DNA from: Euleptes europaea
Taxonomy: Eukaryota > Chordata > Lepidosauria > Squamata > Sphaerodactylidae
Length of the DNA stretch: 64,000 nt
NCBI RefSeq assembly: GCF_029931775.1
Contig: NC_079312.1
Location: 14,019,821 to 14,083,820 of the forward strand
Direction of reading: 5' to 3'
The position numbers and the translations under genes are program-made. Position 1 is the first letter of the stretch. Every line of letters begins with the position of its first letter. The notes beneath the pieces were generated by a model that did not search any database, was not told the origin of the DNA, and was given only the letters and a program-made list of their open reading frames with translations. Shown here piece after piece: positions 19,553-29,218 of the stretch.

Positions 19553-19610
19553 CATGCGCAGATTGCGCGCCTGAAGTCACTGCCCGTATTTGCTGTCGAG
19601 AACTACCACG
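19200..19610 (-). promoter_or_regulatory. GC-rich gene 1 promoter with NRF1-like sites
   Basis: gcgcatgctc (19237-19246) and gagcatgcgc (19257-19266) form an inverted pair around a CG-rich spacer. Two more GCGCATGC sites lie in a 53-base direct repeat (19468-19520 and 19549-19601) separated by a GA run. GCGCATGCGC is the NRF1 consensus. A taacgtcattacg word (19320-19332, CRE-like) lies between. These are just upstream of the 5' exon donor side, so a TATA-less start here is likely. Confidence 0.6.
19468..19601. repeat. 53-base direct repeat around a (GA)n run
   Basis: Two copies with two base differences, each with gcgcatgc(t/g)cagattgcgcg and tgaagtcactgcccgtattt. The GA run is about 19516-19549. 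Confidence 0.88.
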
Positions 19611-19687
19611 CTCATCCACAGGGCACTTTTAATCAGGACCAGTAAGGTGTCACAAAAAACAATTAGCAAGTTTTTAAAGCCCCACCC

Positions 19688-19892
19688 TAGGGTTGCCAAC
19701 CTCCAGGCAGAAGCTGGAGATCTCCTGCTATTACAACTGATCTCCAGCCGATAGAGATCAGTTCACCAGGAGGAAATGGCCGCTTGGGCCATTGGACTCT
19801 ATGGCATTGAAGCCCCTCCCCCAAACCCCGCCCTCCTCAGGCTCCGCCCAAAAAACCTCCCGCCGGTGGCGAAGAGTAACCTGGCAACCCTA
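19688..19892 (+). mobile_element. GGGTTGCCA foldback repeat
   Basis: Full copy: tagggttgccaacctccagg at the start and acctggcaacccta at the end, TA on both sides. Confidence 0.88.
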
Positions 19893-19907
19893 CCCCCAAA
19901 CTCTATC

Positions 19908-20271
19908 AGTCTGGATAGAATCAGAGTTGGAAGGTACCTCCAGGGTCATCTAGTCCAACCCCCTGCACAATGCAGGAAATTCACAATACACCCCCAGTGA
20001 CCCCTACTTAATGCTGCCAACCTCCAGGTACTAGCTGGAGATCTCCTATTAAAACTGATCTCCAGCCGATAGAGATCAGTTCACCTGGAGAAAATGGCCG
20101 TTTTGGCAATTGGACTCTATGGCATTGAAGTCCCTCCCCCCTAAACCCTGCCCTCCTCAGGCTCCGCCCCAGAACCTCCTGCTGGTGGTAAAGAGGGACC
20201 TGGCAACCCTACCCCTACATCATGCCCAGAAGATGGCCAAGATGCCCTCCCTCTCATCATCTGCTTAATGT
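19908..20271 (-). mobile_element. CR1 3' end split by a foldback repeat
   Basis: The CR1 tail 19908-20011 (gatagaatcagagttggaag, agtccaaccccctgcac) resumes at 20212 (catgcccagaagatggccaa). The word acccctact/acccctacat borders the insertion. Confidence 0.85.
20012..20211 (+). mobile_element. GGGTTGCCA foldback repeat inside CR1
   Basis: Reads gctgccaacctccaggtact to gacctggcaaccct, about 200 bases. Confidence 0.88.
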
Positions 20272-20298
20272 TCACTTACAGTATTTTACTCAAGTGAA

Positions 20299-20430
20299 TA
20301 GAATCATAGAGTTGGAAGGGACCATCTAGTCCAACCCACTGCCCAATGCAGGAAATTCACAACTACCTCTCCTGCACACCCCCAGTGCCCCTACTCCATG
20401 CCCAGAAGATGGCCCAAAAAAATCCTCCAG
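20299..20430 (-). mobile_element. CR1 3' tail
   Basis: Reads tagaatcatagagttggaag, gcccaatgcaggaaattcac and tccatgcccagaagatggcc. Confidence 0.82.
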
Positions 20431-20439
20431 GATTCCTGG

Positions 20440-20640
20440 CCAATTTTCAAGGCAAGAGAGGTTTGGAGGTGGTTTGCCATTGCCTGCCTCTGCATGGACA
20501 GAGAGTTCCAAGAGAACTGTTGTTCTGACTGGCCCAAGATCACCCAGCAGTTTCATGTGGATAAGTGAGGAATCGAATCTGGTTCTTCAAATTAGTGACT
20601 GCCGCTCCTAACCACTACACCACGCTGGCTCTCCTGAAAT
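20440..20640 (-). mobile_element. tRNA-derived SINE, reverse
   Basis: Right end agtgactgccgctcctaacc, then actacaccacgctggctct is the reversed tRNA-like head (gtgtagtggttaggagcggc). The left part (ggtttgccattgcctgcctc) is a diverged body. Confidence 0.6.
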
Positions 20641-20644
20641 CTGT

Positions 20645-20725
20645 GTGTGGGTAAAGTGCCGTCAAGTCGCTTCCGACTCATGGCGACCCTATGAATGAAA
20701 GTCCTCCAAAATGTCCTACCTTTAG
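20645..20725 (-). mobile_element. BovB 3' terminus, reverse
   Basis: Reads gtgccgtcaagtcgcttccg, then actcatggcgaccctatgaa and agtcctccaaaatgtcct. Confidence 0.82.
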
Positions 20726-20937
20726 TGTGACCCAATGGTATGATGTCCAGTCTGTGAATTGGGATCTTGCCTAACATTTCTACCCGTGCAAAGGGGAGGC
20801 GATTTTCACTGATTTCTTCGCTTCCATAGCAGACCTCCAATCCCAAACCAATCTGTTCCTGGTGGTTTCCCATTCCCAAGAGCAGAATTTTAAGAAGTAT
20901 CTCAGGCTGTAGAATCCAGCAGGGATTCTTTCATGGA

Positions 20938-22615
20938 TCTTTGGTAGAAATGCAGGCCTTTCCCACACTCCGAACACTTACATGGTTTCACTCAGGTATG
21001 GATTTCTGTGTGGACCTTAAGTGTGTTAGTGGTGTAGTGGTTAAGAGCGGTGGACTCTAATCTGAAGAACCAGGTTTGGTTCCCCACTCCTCCACATGAG
21101 CGGAGGACTCTAATCTGGTGAATCAGGTTGGTTTCTCCACTCCTACACATGAGGTCTCCTGGGTGACCTTGGGCTCTCTCTAGCTCTCAGCCCCACCTAC
21201 CTCACAAGGGTCATTTATGCAGGGGAAATCTGCATTTGGTTTGCTGCACAGTTTTTTGCTCTGAATTCTCAACCATTGTATGCATGCGGGATTCCCCTCC
21301 CCAATTCCCGGAGTACCTTGATTAATTAGGCATCCCCAGTGAATCACAGTTTCTGAGTCCCTCTCCCTGAAAATGCATCCTTGTAGCACTTTACTTAGAG
21401 GGGGCAGGTCAGCTCTTATAGGGGCTGTGTGCTTTTGCTGGGTATTCCTCCCCACCTTTCTTCAACAGCTCCCTGCTGGGAGCTGCCTTCCACCCTTTGC
21501 AGCCTTCTTCAGTGACTTCCTGCACATTTCATGAAGGTTTAACTCCCTCTTTTGTGCTTTGCTTTGAGGGAAGGGGTTGGATGGGAGGGACAGACACATG
21601 GAAGGGAGAAGTCAAAATGCGTATGGGGAGACAAACCTGAAGTTAAGAACTGTGCATGGAAAGGTGGGAAATTTGCATTGCTCTTGCCTCAAAGCAGAAT
21701 TTAAATTTGTTCTAAAACAGGATCCTAGAACTCCGTGGGAAGAACGAGGCCAGAGTGAAGTCACGTCTGAAGGTCGGTAAAATCATGAATAATGCAAAGG
21801 AAGCCTCTAAGCAGTCCAGCAGGGACTGCAAACTAAATACCCCTGCATAAATGGCCAAGGTGTCTGTTGTGGGGAGAAGAAGAGAAGGAGATTGTAAGCC
21901 AGTTTGGCATATAAAACCCAACTCTTCTTCTTCTTCCACATGCAAACTGTTGACAGGGCTTCTGTCCAATGTGTGTTTTCATGCGTTGAAACACAGCTCT
22001 TTAAACATTTGTAAGGTTTCTCCCTGGAGTGAATTTTGTCCTGAATGGAAGAATTGGAGCCACTATGAAACGTTTCTGAAACAGTGTTCAACTAATTTCT
22101 CTCCAGCAGGGAGCCTTTTATGAACGTGAAGATCACTAGATGTATGGAAGTTTCCTACACTTTCTGAATGCTTACATAGTTTCCCAGAAGGGTGAATTTT
22201 CTAATGGGCCCTAAGCGCGGCTGATCTACAGGAACTTTCCCCACAGTCTGAGCACTGATGTGGTTTCTTTTCAGGGTGAATTTTGTCATGAGAAGAAAGG
22301 TTTTCCTTTGAGACAAACTTTTCCCACATTCTGAACATGTATATGGCTTTTCATCAGTGAGATTTTTCTCATGAATTTTTAAGTCTGAGATTGTTCTGAA
22401 GGTTCTCCCAGAGGCAAATTGGGGGTGTTTTCATCAACCTTTGTTTCTCCCTAATCAAAAATACCATTTGCCATGGTTTCACCTATGCCTTTTCGTGGTT
22501 CATTTCTCTCCTTTCTCTCTGGTCCCTACTGACTCCAGAATGTTGTTCTCTCCTCACAAAGAGGGAAGGTGTGGCCACTTTCTAGTGATGATGTTGCTTT
22601 GAATACCAGGGGAAA
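20938..22615 (-). pseudogene. Relic unit: decayed zinc-finger exon
   Basis: The minus strand keeps the order of a paralogue finger exon: a spacer remnant up to about 22615 matching the ERPEPGKS-type region (ttctctggtccctactgact), then finger pieces (tgaacatgtatatggctttt, ctgagcactgatgtggtttc, gtttctccctggagtgaatt), and a separated last piece at 20938-21020. There are many stops and frame changes, lost cysteines, and a SINE inserted at 21026. It is the finger exon of a fourth array member whose linker exon lies at 26226. Confidence 0.85.
21026..21230 (+). mobile_element. tRNA-derived SINE in the relic finger exon
   Basis: Reads ggtgtagtggttaagagcgg, then aaccaggtttggttcccc and gtgaccttgggctctctc. 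A separate 3' end of this SINE type lies at about 21858-21945 (gtgtctgttgtggggagaag, aacccaactcttctt). Confidence 0.78.
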
Positions 22616-23883
22616 AAACACAAGCATCCTTCTCTAATGGGTTAAAGGTATGACGGTCTGGTAGGACCTATACTAATTCGGTTCCAGACAATCCTTTGTT
22701 TCAGGTGTTTCAAGATGGAGTCAGCCGCATGGTGGCTCCGGACAAAGCAGTAGGAAATTTAACTCATGCAAAGCATAGTAAGCATCAATCCATAATCAAT
22801 CTCCCAACATCCCCCCCTGCATTTAAAGGGAAATGCAGATTGGGGCGGGGGCTGTGAAATTGATCACTGTGGCACTGTTGAGAGAGGATTGATTCCTCCT
22901 TTCCTCGTGATCCATTCTGGAAATTTAAACTTCTTCCCCAGCTGTTATCCCACTCCCCAGAATTCCCACCCCCCATGGGTGGGAAAGCAGCACTGGAGCA
23001 TAATTTTGATGGGGGGGAAATACCCTACTCCTTCTGAAAGCGTTATTTGGCTCCCTCCACCCATGCAGCAACTGCCATCAACTTTACAACTCCCCCCCCC
23101 CATTTCCTGTAATAAAAACTGAACACCGAGCGATCAATCTCCCTAGCTGAGCTTCAGGGACTGTTAAATGGTACTTAAAATGCTGCAGTGGAAGTTATTA
23201 ACCCACCACCACCACCCACCTCTGGTCACTTTCTGTCTGCCTTGGATTCTCAGGCAAAGATCTCCCCTCCCCACATACATATACAAGCACAAAAGACTTC
23301 CCGACAAAGACAGTTCTAGGTAATTAGTTGACAGTTAAAATAATTTCTCGTTATGGGGTAATTCTATCCAGAGCTACACTGAACGGAGCGGCGCCTTGTG
23401 CTCGGTGGAGGCGAATGCAGCTGTGGTGCACACCTTGGCCCTTCCTCATACAGTGGAAATTATAAATCAAGCTGGGAAGCAGGGCCCTGTGTCGGAGTCG
23501 GGGGCCTTATCTGTTTACCTTGCGTGCACAGCCTACAATTCATCTCCAGCCTTGTTAATAAAAGGACTGCTGCATTTGTATTCAGCCCTCTTGTTTCGCA
23601 AGGGACCCATATGCGCTGAGGAGAGAGCTCTAAGATTAACTGCTTGGATATATGTTTTTAAATGAAGAGCGGCCGTTTCCTCCTTCTCTCTCCCAGTAGC
23701 CTCTGGTGCATCCAGAAATCAGTTTCCCCCCCTCATCTAACCCCGTTAAGTCTGCAATATCTCCTAGGGGCAATCTATGGAAGGATTTTGTTTTCTCCGC
23801 AGTTGTAAGACTTGTTATCACAATCCAGATGATATCGTCCCTCCCGACCAATTGTTTTCCCGTATTTTCCCTGTGGTTAGACT
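22616..23883. other. Stretch with no recognised feature
   Basis: Between the relic finger and linker exons. Several C-runs and a region from 23370 with aggcgaatgcagctgtggtg that is not repeat-like to me. No supported gene. Confidence 0.35.
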
Positions 23884-24130
23884 AGAAGCATAGAATAATA
23901 GAGTTGGAAGGAACCACCAGGGTCATCTAGTCCAACCCCAAGCACAATGTTGTTGGACTGGGTTCAAATCCCCACTGTGCCATGAAGCTTGCTTTGTGAC
24001 CCTGGGCTGGGCACTCTCTCTCAGCCTAACCTGCCTCACACGGTTGTTGTGAGGGTAAACTGGAGGAGGGGAGACCAATATATGCCCTCTGAACTTCTGA
24101 GAGGAACGGCGGGATAAAACGTACTAAAAT
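23884..24130. mobile_element. CR1 tail joined to MIR/CORE-like SINE
   Basis: 23884-23947 is a reversed CR1 3' end (tagaataatagagttggaag). 23945-24130 is a plus-strand SINE (ggttcaaatccccactgtgc, cctcacacggttgttgtgag). Confidence 0.65.
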
Positions 24131-24137
24131 AAATGAG

Positions 24138-24325
24138 CAAGAGTCCAATAGCACCTTAAAGACTAACACAATTTCTGGCAGGGTAGGAGCTTTCTGAAGA
24201 AGTGAGCTGTGGCTCACGAAAGCTCAATACCCTGCCAGAAATTTTGTTAAGTCTTTAAGGTGCTCCTGGACTCTTGCTCTTTTCTACTGCTATTGACAGA
24301 CTAACACGGCTACCCATTGTGAGCT
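24138..24325 (+). mobile_element. SINE with self-complementary halves
   Basis: Left half gcaagagtccaatagcacct and taaagactaacacaatttct is answered by agaaattttgttaagtcttt and aaggtgctcctggactcttg, ending at about 24285, so the middle folds on itself around gagctgtggctcacgaaag. It ends gactaacacggctacccatt. Confidence 0.75.
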
Positions 24326-24639
24326 AAAATAAATGAATACATGATCCTATTTCTTTCAGGAATTGGTTTGTACAGATTTAATATCAAGAGCAATTGCAGT
24401 CTAAACTTAACTGTGGGGACATAAGCCACAGCATCAGCAGAGGGTTTTTTTTTGTTTTTTTGCTCCTTTTAATTTTGTTTTCCACGTTCAGTCATTTGTT
24501 TTGCTTTTTATCTTATAGCCCTTTGTAAATCCTGATTGCCATCAATAATTTACTTTTTAATTACAATGCGGTGCCTTGTGGGGGTTGTTCACTCTCCACC
24601 TGCATACTAAACAGGGGAGCTTTTTCTCTCAACAATTTA

Positions 24640-24735
24640 TACCCTGAAAATCTAGTTGGTCTCTTAGATGCTACTGGACTCGAATCTAGCTGTTCTACTG
24701 CAGACCAACACGGCTACTTTCTGATGGCTACTACT
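24640..24735 (-). mobile_element. SINE fragment of the same family
   Basis: Reads gttggtctcttagatgctac, then tggactcgaatctagctg and agaccaacacggctactt. Confidence 0.65.
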
Positions 24736-24927
24736 CAGATGGTGGCTGCAGAAGAAGGTTTTTATAGGTGTGAGACTAGATGGTGGCAGAGCCCAGCAGA
24801 GAAATTCAGAACAGAACAAACCCCTCTTTTGTTTTGGCTTCCATTGCCACTCCAGCCTCTACAGTTGGTTTGAGTCCTAATTCACTCCTCGGGGACCAGT
24901 AATTTAGCTCAGTGATTACCTATGTGA

Positions 24928-25124
24928 CTAGGGTTACCAGCTCTGGGTTTGGAAATTCCTGGGAATTTGAGGGGTGGAGCTTGGAGGGGGCAGATTTGAG
25001 GAGAGGAGGACTCTATAATGCCATACAGTCCACTTTCCAAAAGCAGCCATTTCCCCAGGGGAGCAGATCTCTGTTGTCTGGAGATCAATTGTAATTCCAG
25101 GGGATCTCCAGGCCCCACCTGGAG
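24928..25124 (-). mobile_element. Diverged GGGTTGCCA-type foldback repeat
   Basis: Reads ctagggttaccagctctggg, cctgggaatttgaggggtgg and ctccaggccccacctggaga. An older or sister subfamily. Confidence 0.6.
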
Positions 25125-25364
25125 ACAATCCTGTGACACTCATGAGTGCCACGATGCCCACTGATGTGTTTCCTGGTACCCACTCATTTTTACCCCAAAG
25201 CAGAGAGCCAGTCCTGGCTTTCCACTACCTCACTGGAGCACGAGGTGCTTCAAAAGTTCCAGGAAGCACTACCTGAGTGCAAACCCCCGCTAAAGCACCC
25301 CTGTTTCTCGCCAACGATCAAATGAATGGGAGAAAAGGGGGGGAGGACGTAATAAACCTGGAAG

Positions 25365-25470
25365 TCACGTTACTGACGTTCTAGGATTTTGCCAGTCTGT
25401 TTTTTTTTATCATAGAGATTGTCAAAATCCTAGAGTGTTAGTGATGTCTCTTCCAGGTTTTAGCCAGAAG
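25365..25470. repeat. Snapback repeat (TCCAGGTTT / AGGATTTTG type)
   Basis: tctaggattttgccagtctg is answered by gattgtcaaaatcctagag. Related hairpins lie at about 33740-33870, 54240-54400 and 63765-63900 (ctctaggatttggaag answered by gcaaatcctagagc). Confidence 0.5.
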
Positions 25471-25756
25471 TGAAATTGATGTGTTCATGACATCCTTTTC
25501 CCAGCATCCTGCCCCCAAAGTATCCCAGGGGTTCCAGGCATGTGCCTGGCAACCCTAGGTAGCACCCATTTGGAAACTGCTGCTTCCGTCATAGGAGAGT
25601 GCTTGGCTTGGAACCTCTCAAAGTTGTCCCATCTTCCAATGCAGCCGTTTTATGCTCGTGCCCAGTATCTCAAAATTCCAATATATGGGAATGTCAAGAT
25701 TGTTTCTGTAGTCTGTTATTTGCTTGTGATGATGCCAAGTTGTTGCTATATTTTTA

Positions 25757-26162
25757 GGGTTGCTAACCTCCAGGTACTAACAAGAGAAAGACACTGTACG
25801 TACTTAATAATTCTATTATGAATGCGTTCATAACAAAATCCAATTGTGTCGATTTGTTATGAACATAACAAATTGACAAAATTGGATTTTGTTATGAACA
25901 TATTCATTATAGAATTATTAAGTATGTACAGTGGTTACTTTATATAGCCATCAGTGCTGTCTTTCTCTTGTTTGTAACCTCCAGCTACTAGCTGGAGACC
26001 TCCTGCTATTACAACTGATCTCCAGGCGATAGAGATCAGTTCACCTGGAGAAAATGGCCGCTTTGGCAACTGGACCCTCTGGCTTGAAGTCCCTCCCCTC
26101 CCCAAACCCCGCCCTCCCCCAAAAACCTCCCGCCAGTGGCAAAAAGGGACCTGGCAACCCTA
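25757..26162 (+). mobile_element. GGGTTGCCA foldback repeat split by a palindrome
   Basis: The copy begins agggttgctaacctccaggt, is broken at 25781, and resumes at 25975 with taacctccagctactagctg, ending ctggcaaccct. Confidence 0.85.
25781..25974. mobile_element. Palindromic insertion with 16-base target duplication
   Basis: 194 bases. acaagagaaagac at the left is answered by gtctttctcttgt at the right; the inner arms ttaataattctattatgaat and ataacaaaatccaatt pair with cattatagaattattaa and aattggattttgttat. The host word taacctccaggtacta (25765-25780) is repeated with one difference at 25975-25990. No coding capacity. The long duplication argues against a plain DNA transposon. Confidence 0.75.
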
Positions 26163-26225
26163 TACATATTTTAGAATTTAATTCTAAAAAAAGTAATGCT
26201 GCTTTCTATAGCAGCTTATCTTTAC

Positions 26226-26328
26226 CCAGTGACCGTTTTTCTCTTTTGCGTTTCTTGGCCACCATATGAAGGTTCCACGCGTCTTGTGGTGGAACACGGT
26301 CGGCTTCCTCCTGCAAACATGCCGGCAC
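26226..26328 (-). pseudogene. Relic unit: linker exon, still open
   Basis: 103 bases between a usable acceptor (gctgattcag|GTGCC) and donor (CACTGG|GTAAAG), reading VPACLQEEADR, VPPQDAWNLHMVAKK and RSLG. It keeps the phase of the other linker exons (phase 0 in, one base out) and the PP.D.WNL core. Its finger exon is decayed and no SCAN exon is found between it and the 5' exon relic, so it is called a remnant. Confidence 0.8.
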
Positions 26329-26433
26329 CTGAATCAGCAATAAAAATACCTCCATGAGTAATATTGCCAGACAGGACCAAAGGGGGAAAAGAGGTACCGG
26401 TATTCCTACAGAGTACAGTTTCCCATGCCCTGA

Positions 26434-26645
26434 CCTGGATGGCCCAGGTTAGCCTGATCTCGTCAGATCTCAGAAGCTAAGCAGGGTCAGCCCTGGTTAG
26501 TATTTGGATGGGAGACCACCAAGGAAGGCCAGGGTTGCTGTGCAGAGGAAGGCACTGGCAAACCACCTCTGTTAGTCTCTTGCCTTGAAAACCTTCTGGG
26601 ATTGCCATAAATCAACTATGACTTGATGGCACTTTACACACCCAC
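26434..26645 (+). mobile_element. 5S rRNA-derived SINE with BovB-like tail
   Basis: The first 100 bases resemble 5S rRNA (gcctgatctcgtcagatctc, agaagctaagcagggtc, tatttggatgggagacc), the known head of SINE3-type elements. The end (atcaactatgacttgatggc, actttacacac) resembles the BovB 3' terminus, which suggests BovB proteins moved it. Confidence 0.85.
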
Positions 26646-26875
26646 TCATTTCCCTGTGCCACTTTTCTCCAATCAACCCCTTCCCTGAGCTCCTTTAATC
26701 TGTGGTGTGTGTGTGTGGGGGGGGGGGTAGATTTTCAATCAAATAAATATTGAGGGATCTAATTGTGTATCCCTGTCACATGTCATTTGGGCGCTTACTC
26801 CCAATTAATTATGGCTAAGAAGACAGCAGACGTAGAAGCTTTCAGGTAAATGAGGTTTCTTAGAACCCTTACAGC
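26646..26875. other. Unassigned, with G-run
   Basis: Carries (TG)n and a G11 run near 26708-26730. The place where the relic SCAN exon would be expected (26.4-27.7 kb) has no SCAN-like coding words on the minus strand. Confidence 0.4.
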
Positions 26876-27015
26876 CCATTCCTGAGCTGACGGCGTAGGG
26901 GGACGGCGTGGAAGAGGCGCAGTGGCGCCTCTTCCTAAGCCGTTTCGCCTACGCCGTTGAAGGGAAAAAAGACGTTTCGTGGCTTTTCCCTCTTCAAGCG
27001 GGGCTTTTTGCCCCA
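26876..27015. repeat. CG-rich inverted repeat
   Basis: gagctgacggcgtagg and ggaagaggcgc are answered by gcgcctcttcc and cctacgccgt. Probably a small foldback element; the borders are uncertain. Confidence 0.5.
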
Positions 27016-27546
27016 TAGGGAACAAAATGATTTGGATAAATTCTCTGCAGCTGTGTGAAAATCTTTTTCCTGAGTGGAGTTCCTCTTAAGTCTAATGAAC
27101 AGACTGCATGGTAAACTATTCTTCAAATGTGAAGGGTGAAATGAACCATAATTTAACAATGCATTTTTGTCTATGTTCTTTTTATAGGGGCGCACTCCCA
27201 GTTTGTAATTGTATGAGAAATAGCTCACTGTTTCACTGTATCACACACACACAGTTTCCCACAGTTTTGTCCTGGTTGATCTTTATGAGTTCTCCCACTA
27301 TATAATTTTGGGCATGCTGCTATAACAGCCTCCTGCGCTGGCACACAACACTGCCTCTCAGGCCCAAACTAGACACGCCATCTGTCATGAGTGGGGTCAG
27401 GGTTCCCCTACCCAATTTATCAACCCGGTTTACTCTGGGGAACGAACATGCCCAAGTGCTTCAGGGCCTAATTCAGCTCAGAAGTGCCGAGTACAGGGAA
27501 GGAGGAGTTTCAGCCTTCCCTGGGGGGGAGTTCCTGGTCTCCCTCT

Positions 27547-27690
27547 AGGGTTGCCAGGTCCCTCTTCACCCCCAGCGGGATGTTTTTGGGGCAGAGCCTG
27601 AGGAGGGCGGGGTTTGGGGAGGGACTTCAATGCCATGGCGTCCAATGGCCAAAGCCGCCATTTCCTCCAGGTGAACCGATCACAATCTCT
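27547..27690 (-). mobile_element. GGGTTGCCA foldback repeat, partial
   Basis: Reads tagggttgccaggtccctct, ctgaggagggcggggttt and gccatttcctccaggtgaac, then breaks off. Confidence 0.82.
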
Positions 27691-27738
27691 TTTCCAGATT
27701 AGTTTCTCCCTCTGCAAAATATCCCCGTTTTCATTCAC

Positions 27739-27928
27739 CTACCCATGCAGGGGATAGCAAAACACCCCCTAATCTAGAGGCAAGGAAAGGATTCCAAAAA
27801 AGCTGCTTTCCCACTAGTTCTAAGGAAGGAGGATGGCTTCTTTGATGTTTCCATAATAGATCCTTCCTCACATTTCCAGGCCTTTCTAGGTCTCTGACCC
27901 GAACTCTGTAGATTTAACCACTGAGGTG
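27739..27928 (-). pseudogene. Relic unit: 5' exon
   Basis: On the minus strand it ends cccctgcatgggtag|GTGAATGAAA, parallel to the gene 1 and gene 2 exon ends. Upstream it keeps gcagcttttttgg, tggaaatgtgagg and agagacctagaaagg matches and a gtttaacc-like end. CpG sites present near gene 1's exon are gone. Confidence 0.65.
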
Positions 27929-28899
27929 AAGGGGGTTGGCTGGCAGCGCAATTTTCACACTCCATGCAAACCTCTCTTTTTGTTCCGCATGAAGTTGCTG
28001 TAATAATAAGAAAAAAACTTCTCATCTCAAACAGAATCCTCTGAATATGGGCAGAGTGATTTGTGAGGATGAACCTTTTTTTTTTTAAGGCAAAGCCTTT
28101 TTGAGGATGCACCAAGTACATTTTCTTGGTGAACTTGCTTCTGCTTTTTAAAAATAATGGCCTCTGAGTATGTAGCAAATGTCTCACCCTGAAGGATACG
28201 TTATTTGTAGCAAAACATGTAAATATTTGCCAGTGTTATGCTCTTATTTCTGAAAACAGGATGCTAGAAGGATGAAATCATGTCTGAGTTACCCTGCTGC
28301 TGGAAGACTGGAAATCTGAATTAACGACTTAATGGGGGAAAGAGTTAAGGAAGGAACGCTACAATTTTTTGCACTTGCTGGAAACTTAGATTGTACTGGA
28401 AGAACACATATTTCAGAATACATAGATTAATCTCCTGGAAGAAATGGTACCTTTAGATGGCAGACTCTATGGCAGGGGTCCCTAACCTTTTTGAGCCTAT
28501 GGGCACCTTCGGAAATGGCGCAGGAAGCAAACACAGAGAGAGGGGAGGGGGAGCCCAAGTCAGGGTTGCCAACCTCCAGGGACTAGGCTGGAGCAAAAAA
28601 GGCACGTTTACTATAAAAGTCAAGCTGAGAGAAAGTATAGTAAGGGCTCTATAAATGACATACAAACTCTTATTCTATAAGCCAGTGAATTTAGTGACAA
28701 AAGTGAAAAAATTACATACAATCTAATAAAGGAAACTTATGAAAATAACTATGAGTACATGTGAGGCAATACAATACAATACAAAAATATATTTTTTTGG
28801 CTTATCTCATTCAATGACTTATTAGTCTCTTAGAATTTTGTACTGTTCATATGCTTATTGTTCCCTCAGGAACCGGGAGAAAGATGATGGACGATAGGT

Positions 28900-28964
28900 G
28901 GAGAGGAACGCCGTCCGGATGCTTTGCGTTTTCACTACCCCGTGGGCAGCTTCATCAGCTCTCC
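28900..28964 (-). ncRNA. Hammerhead-ribozyme-like motif, left arm
   Basis: Mirror of the right-arm motif, read on the minus strand: stem I GGAGAG/CTCTCC, CTGATGA, stem II, GAAA, stem III AACGC/GCGTT and a UUC cleavage triplet. Confidence 0.5.
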
Positions 28965-29153
28965 TTTCAATTGGAGTCAAAGCTCCTTCAATAAGTTACC
29001 ATATTCATATAATCTCTCTGAGGTTAGAAGTTTCACGCGCCCACTGGGCTGCTCTGCTCTTAGCTGCTTAGCAGTGGGCGCGTGAAACTTCTAACCTCAG
29101 AGAGATTATATGAATATGGTAACTTATTGAAGGAGCTTTGACTCCAATTGAAA

Positions 29154-29218
29154 GGAGAGCTGATGAAGCTGCCCACGGGGTAGTGAAAACGCAAAGCATC
29201 CGGACGGCGTTCCTCTCC
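29154..29218 (+). ncRNA. Hammerhead-ribozyme-like motif, right arm
   Basis: Stem I GGAGAG (29154-29159) pairs with CTCTCC (29213-29218). The CTGATGA core is at 29160-29166. Stem II CTGCCC/GGGTAG (29169-29174 with 29178-29183, one G.U) has a 3-base loop. GAAA is at 29185-29188. Stem III AACGC (29188-29192) pairs with GCGTT (29207-29211) and C29212 completes a UUC cleavage triplet. Helix order is that of type I hammerheads. The oddity is one extra unpaired base at the foot of stem II, so activity is uncertain. Confidence 0.55.

Noticed and set aside
19157-19645. 162-residue plus frame with ERERER repeats
   Set aside because: The ER run is the GA microsatellite and the repeated peptide is the 53-base promoter duplication.
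26434-26560. 5S rRNA gene
   Set aside because: Diverged, continues into a SINE body with a LINE-like tail; it is a 5S-derived SINE.
26376-27700. SCAN exon of the relic unit
   Set aside because: I looked on the minus strand for the FRQx[12 protein letters not shown] and SWVR words and found none, so it appears lost.
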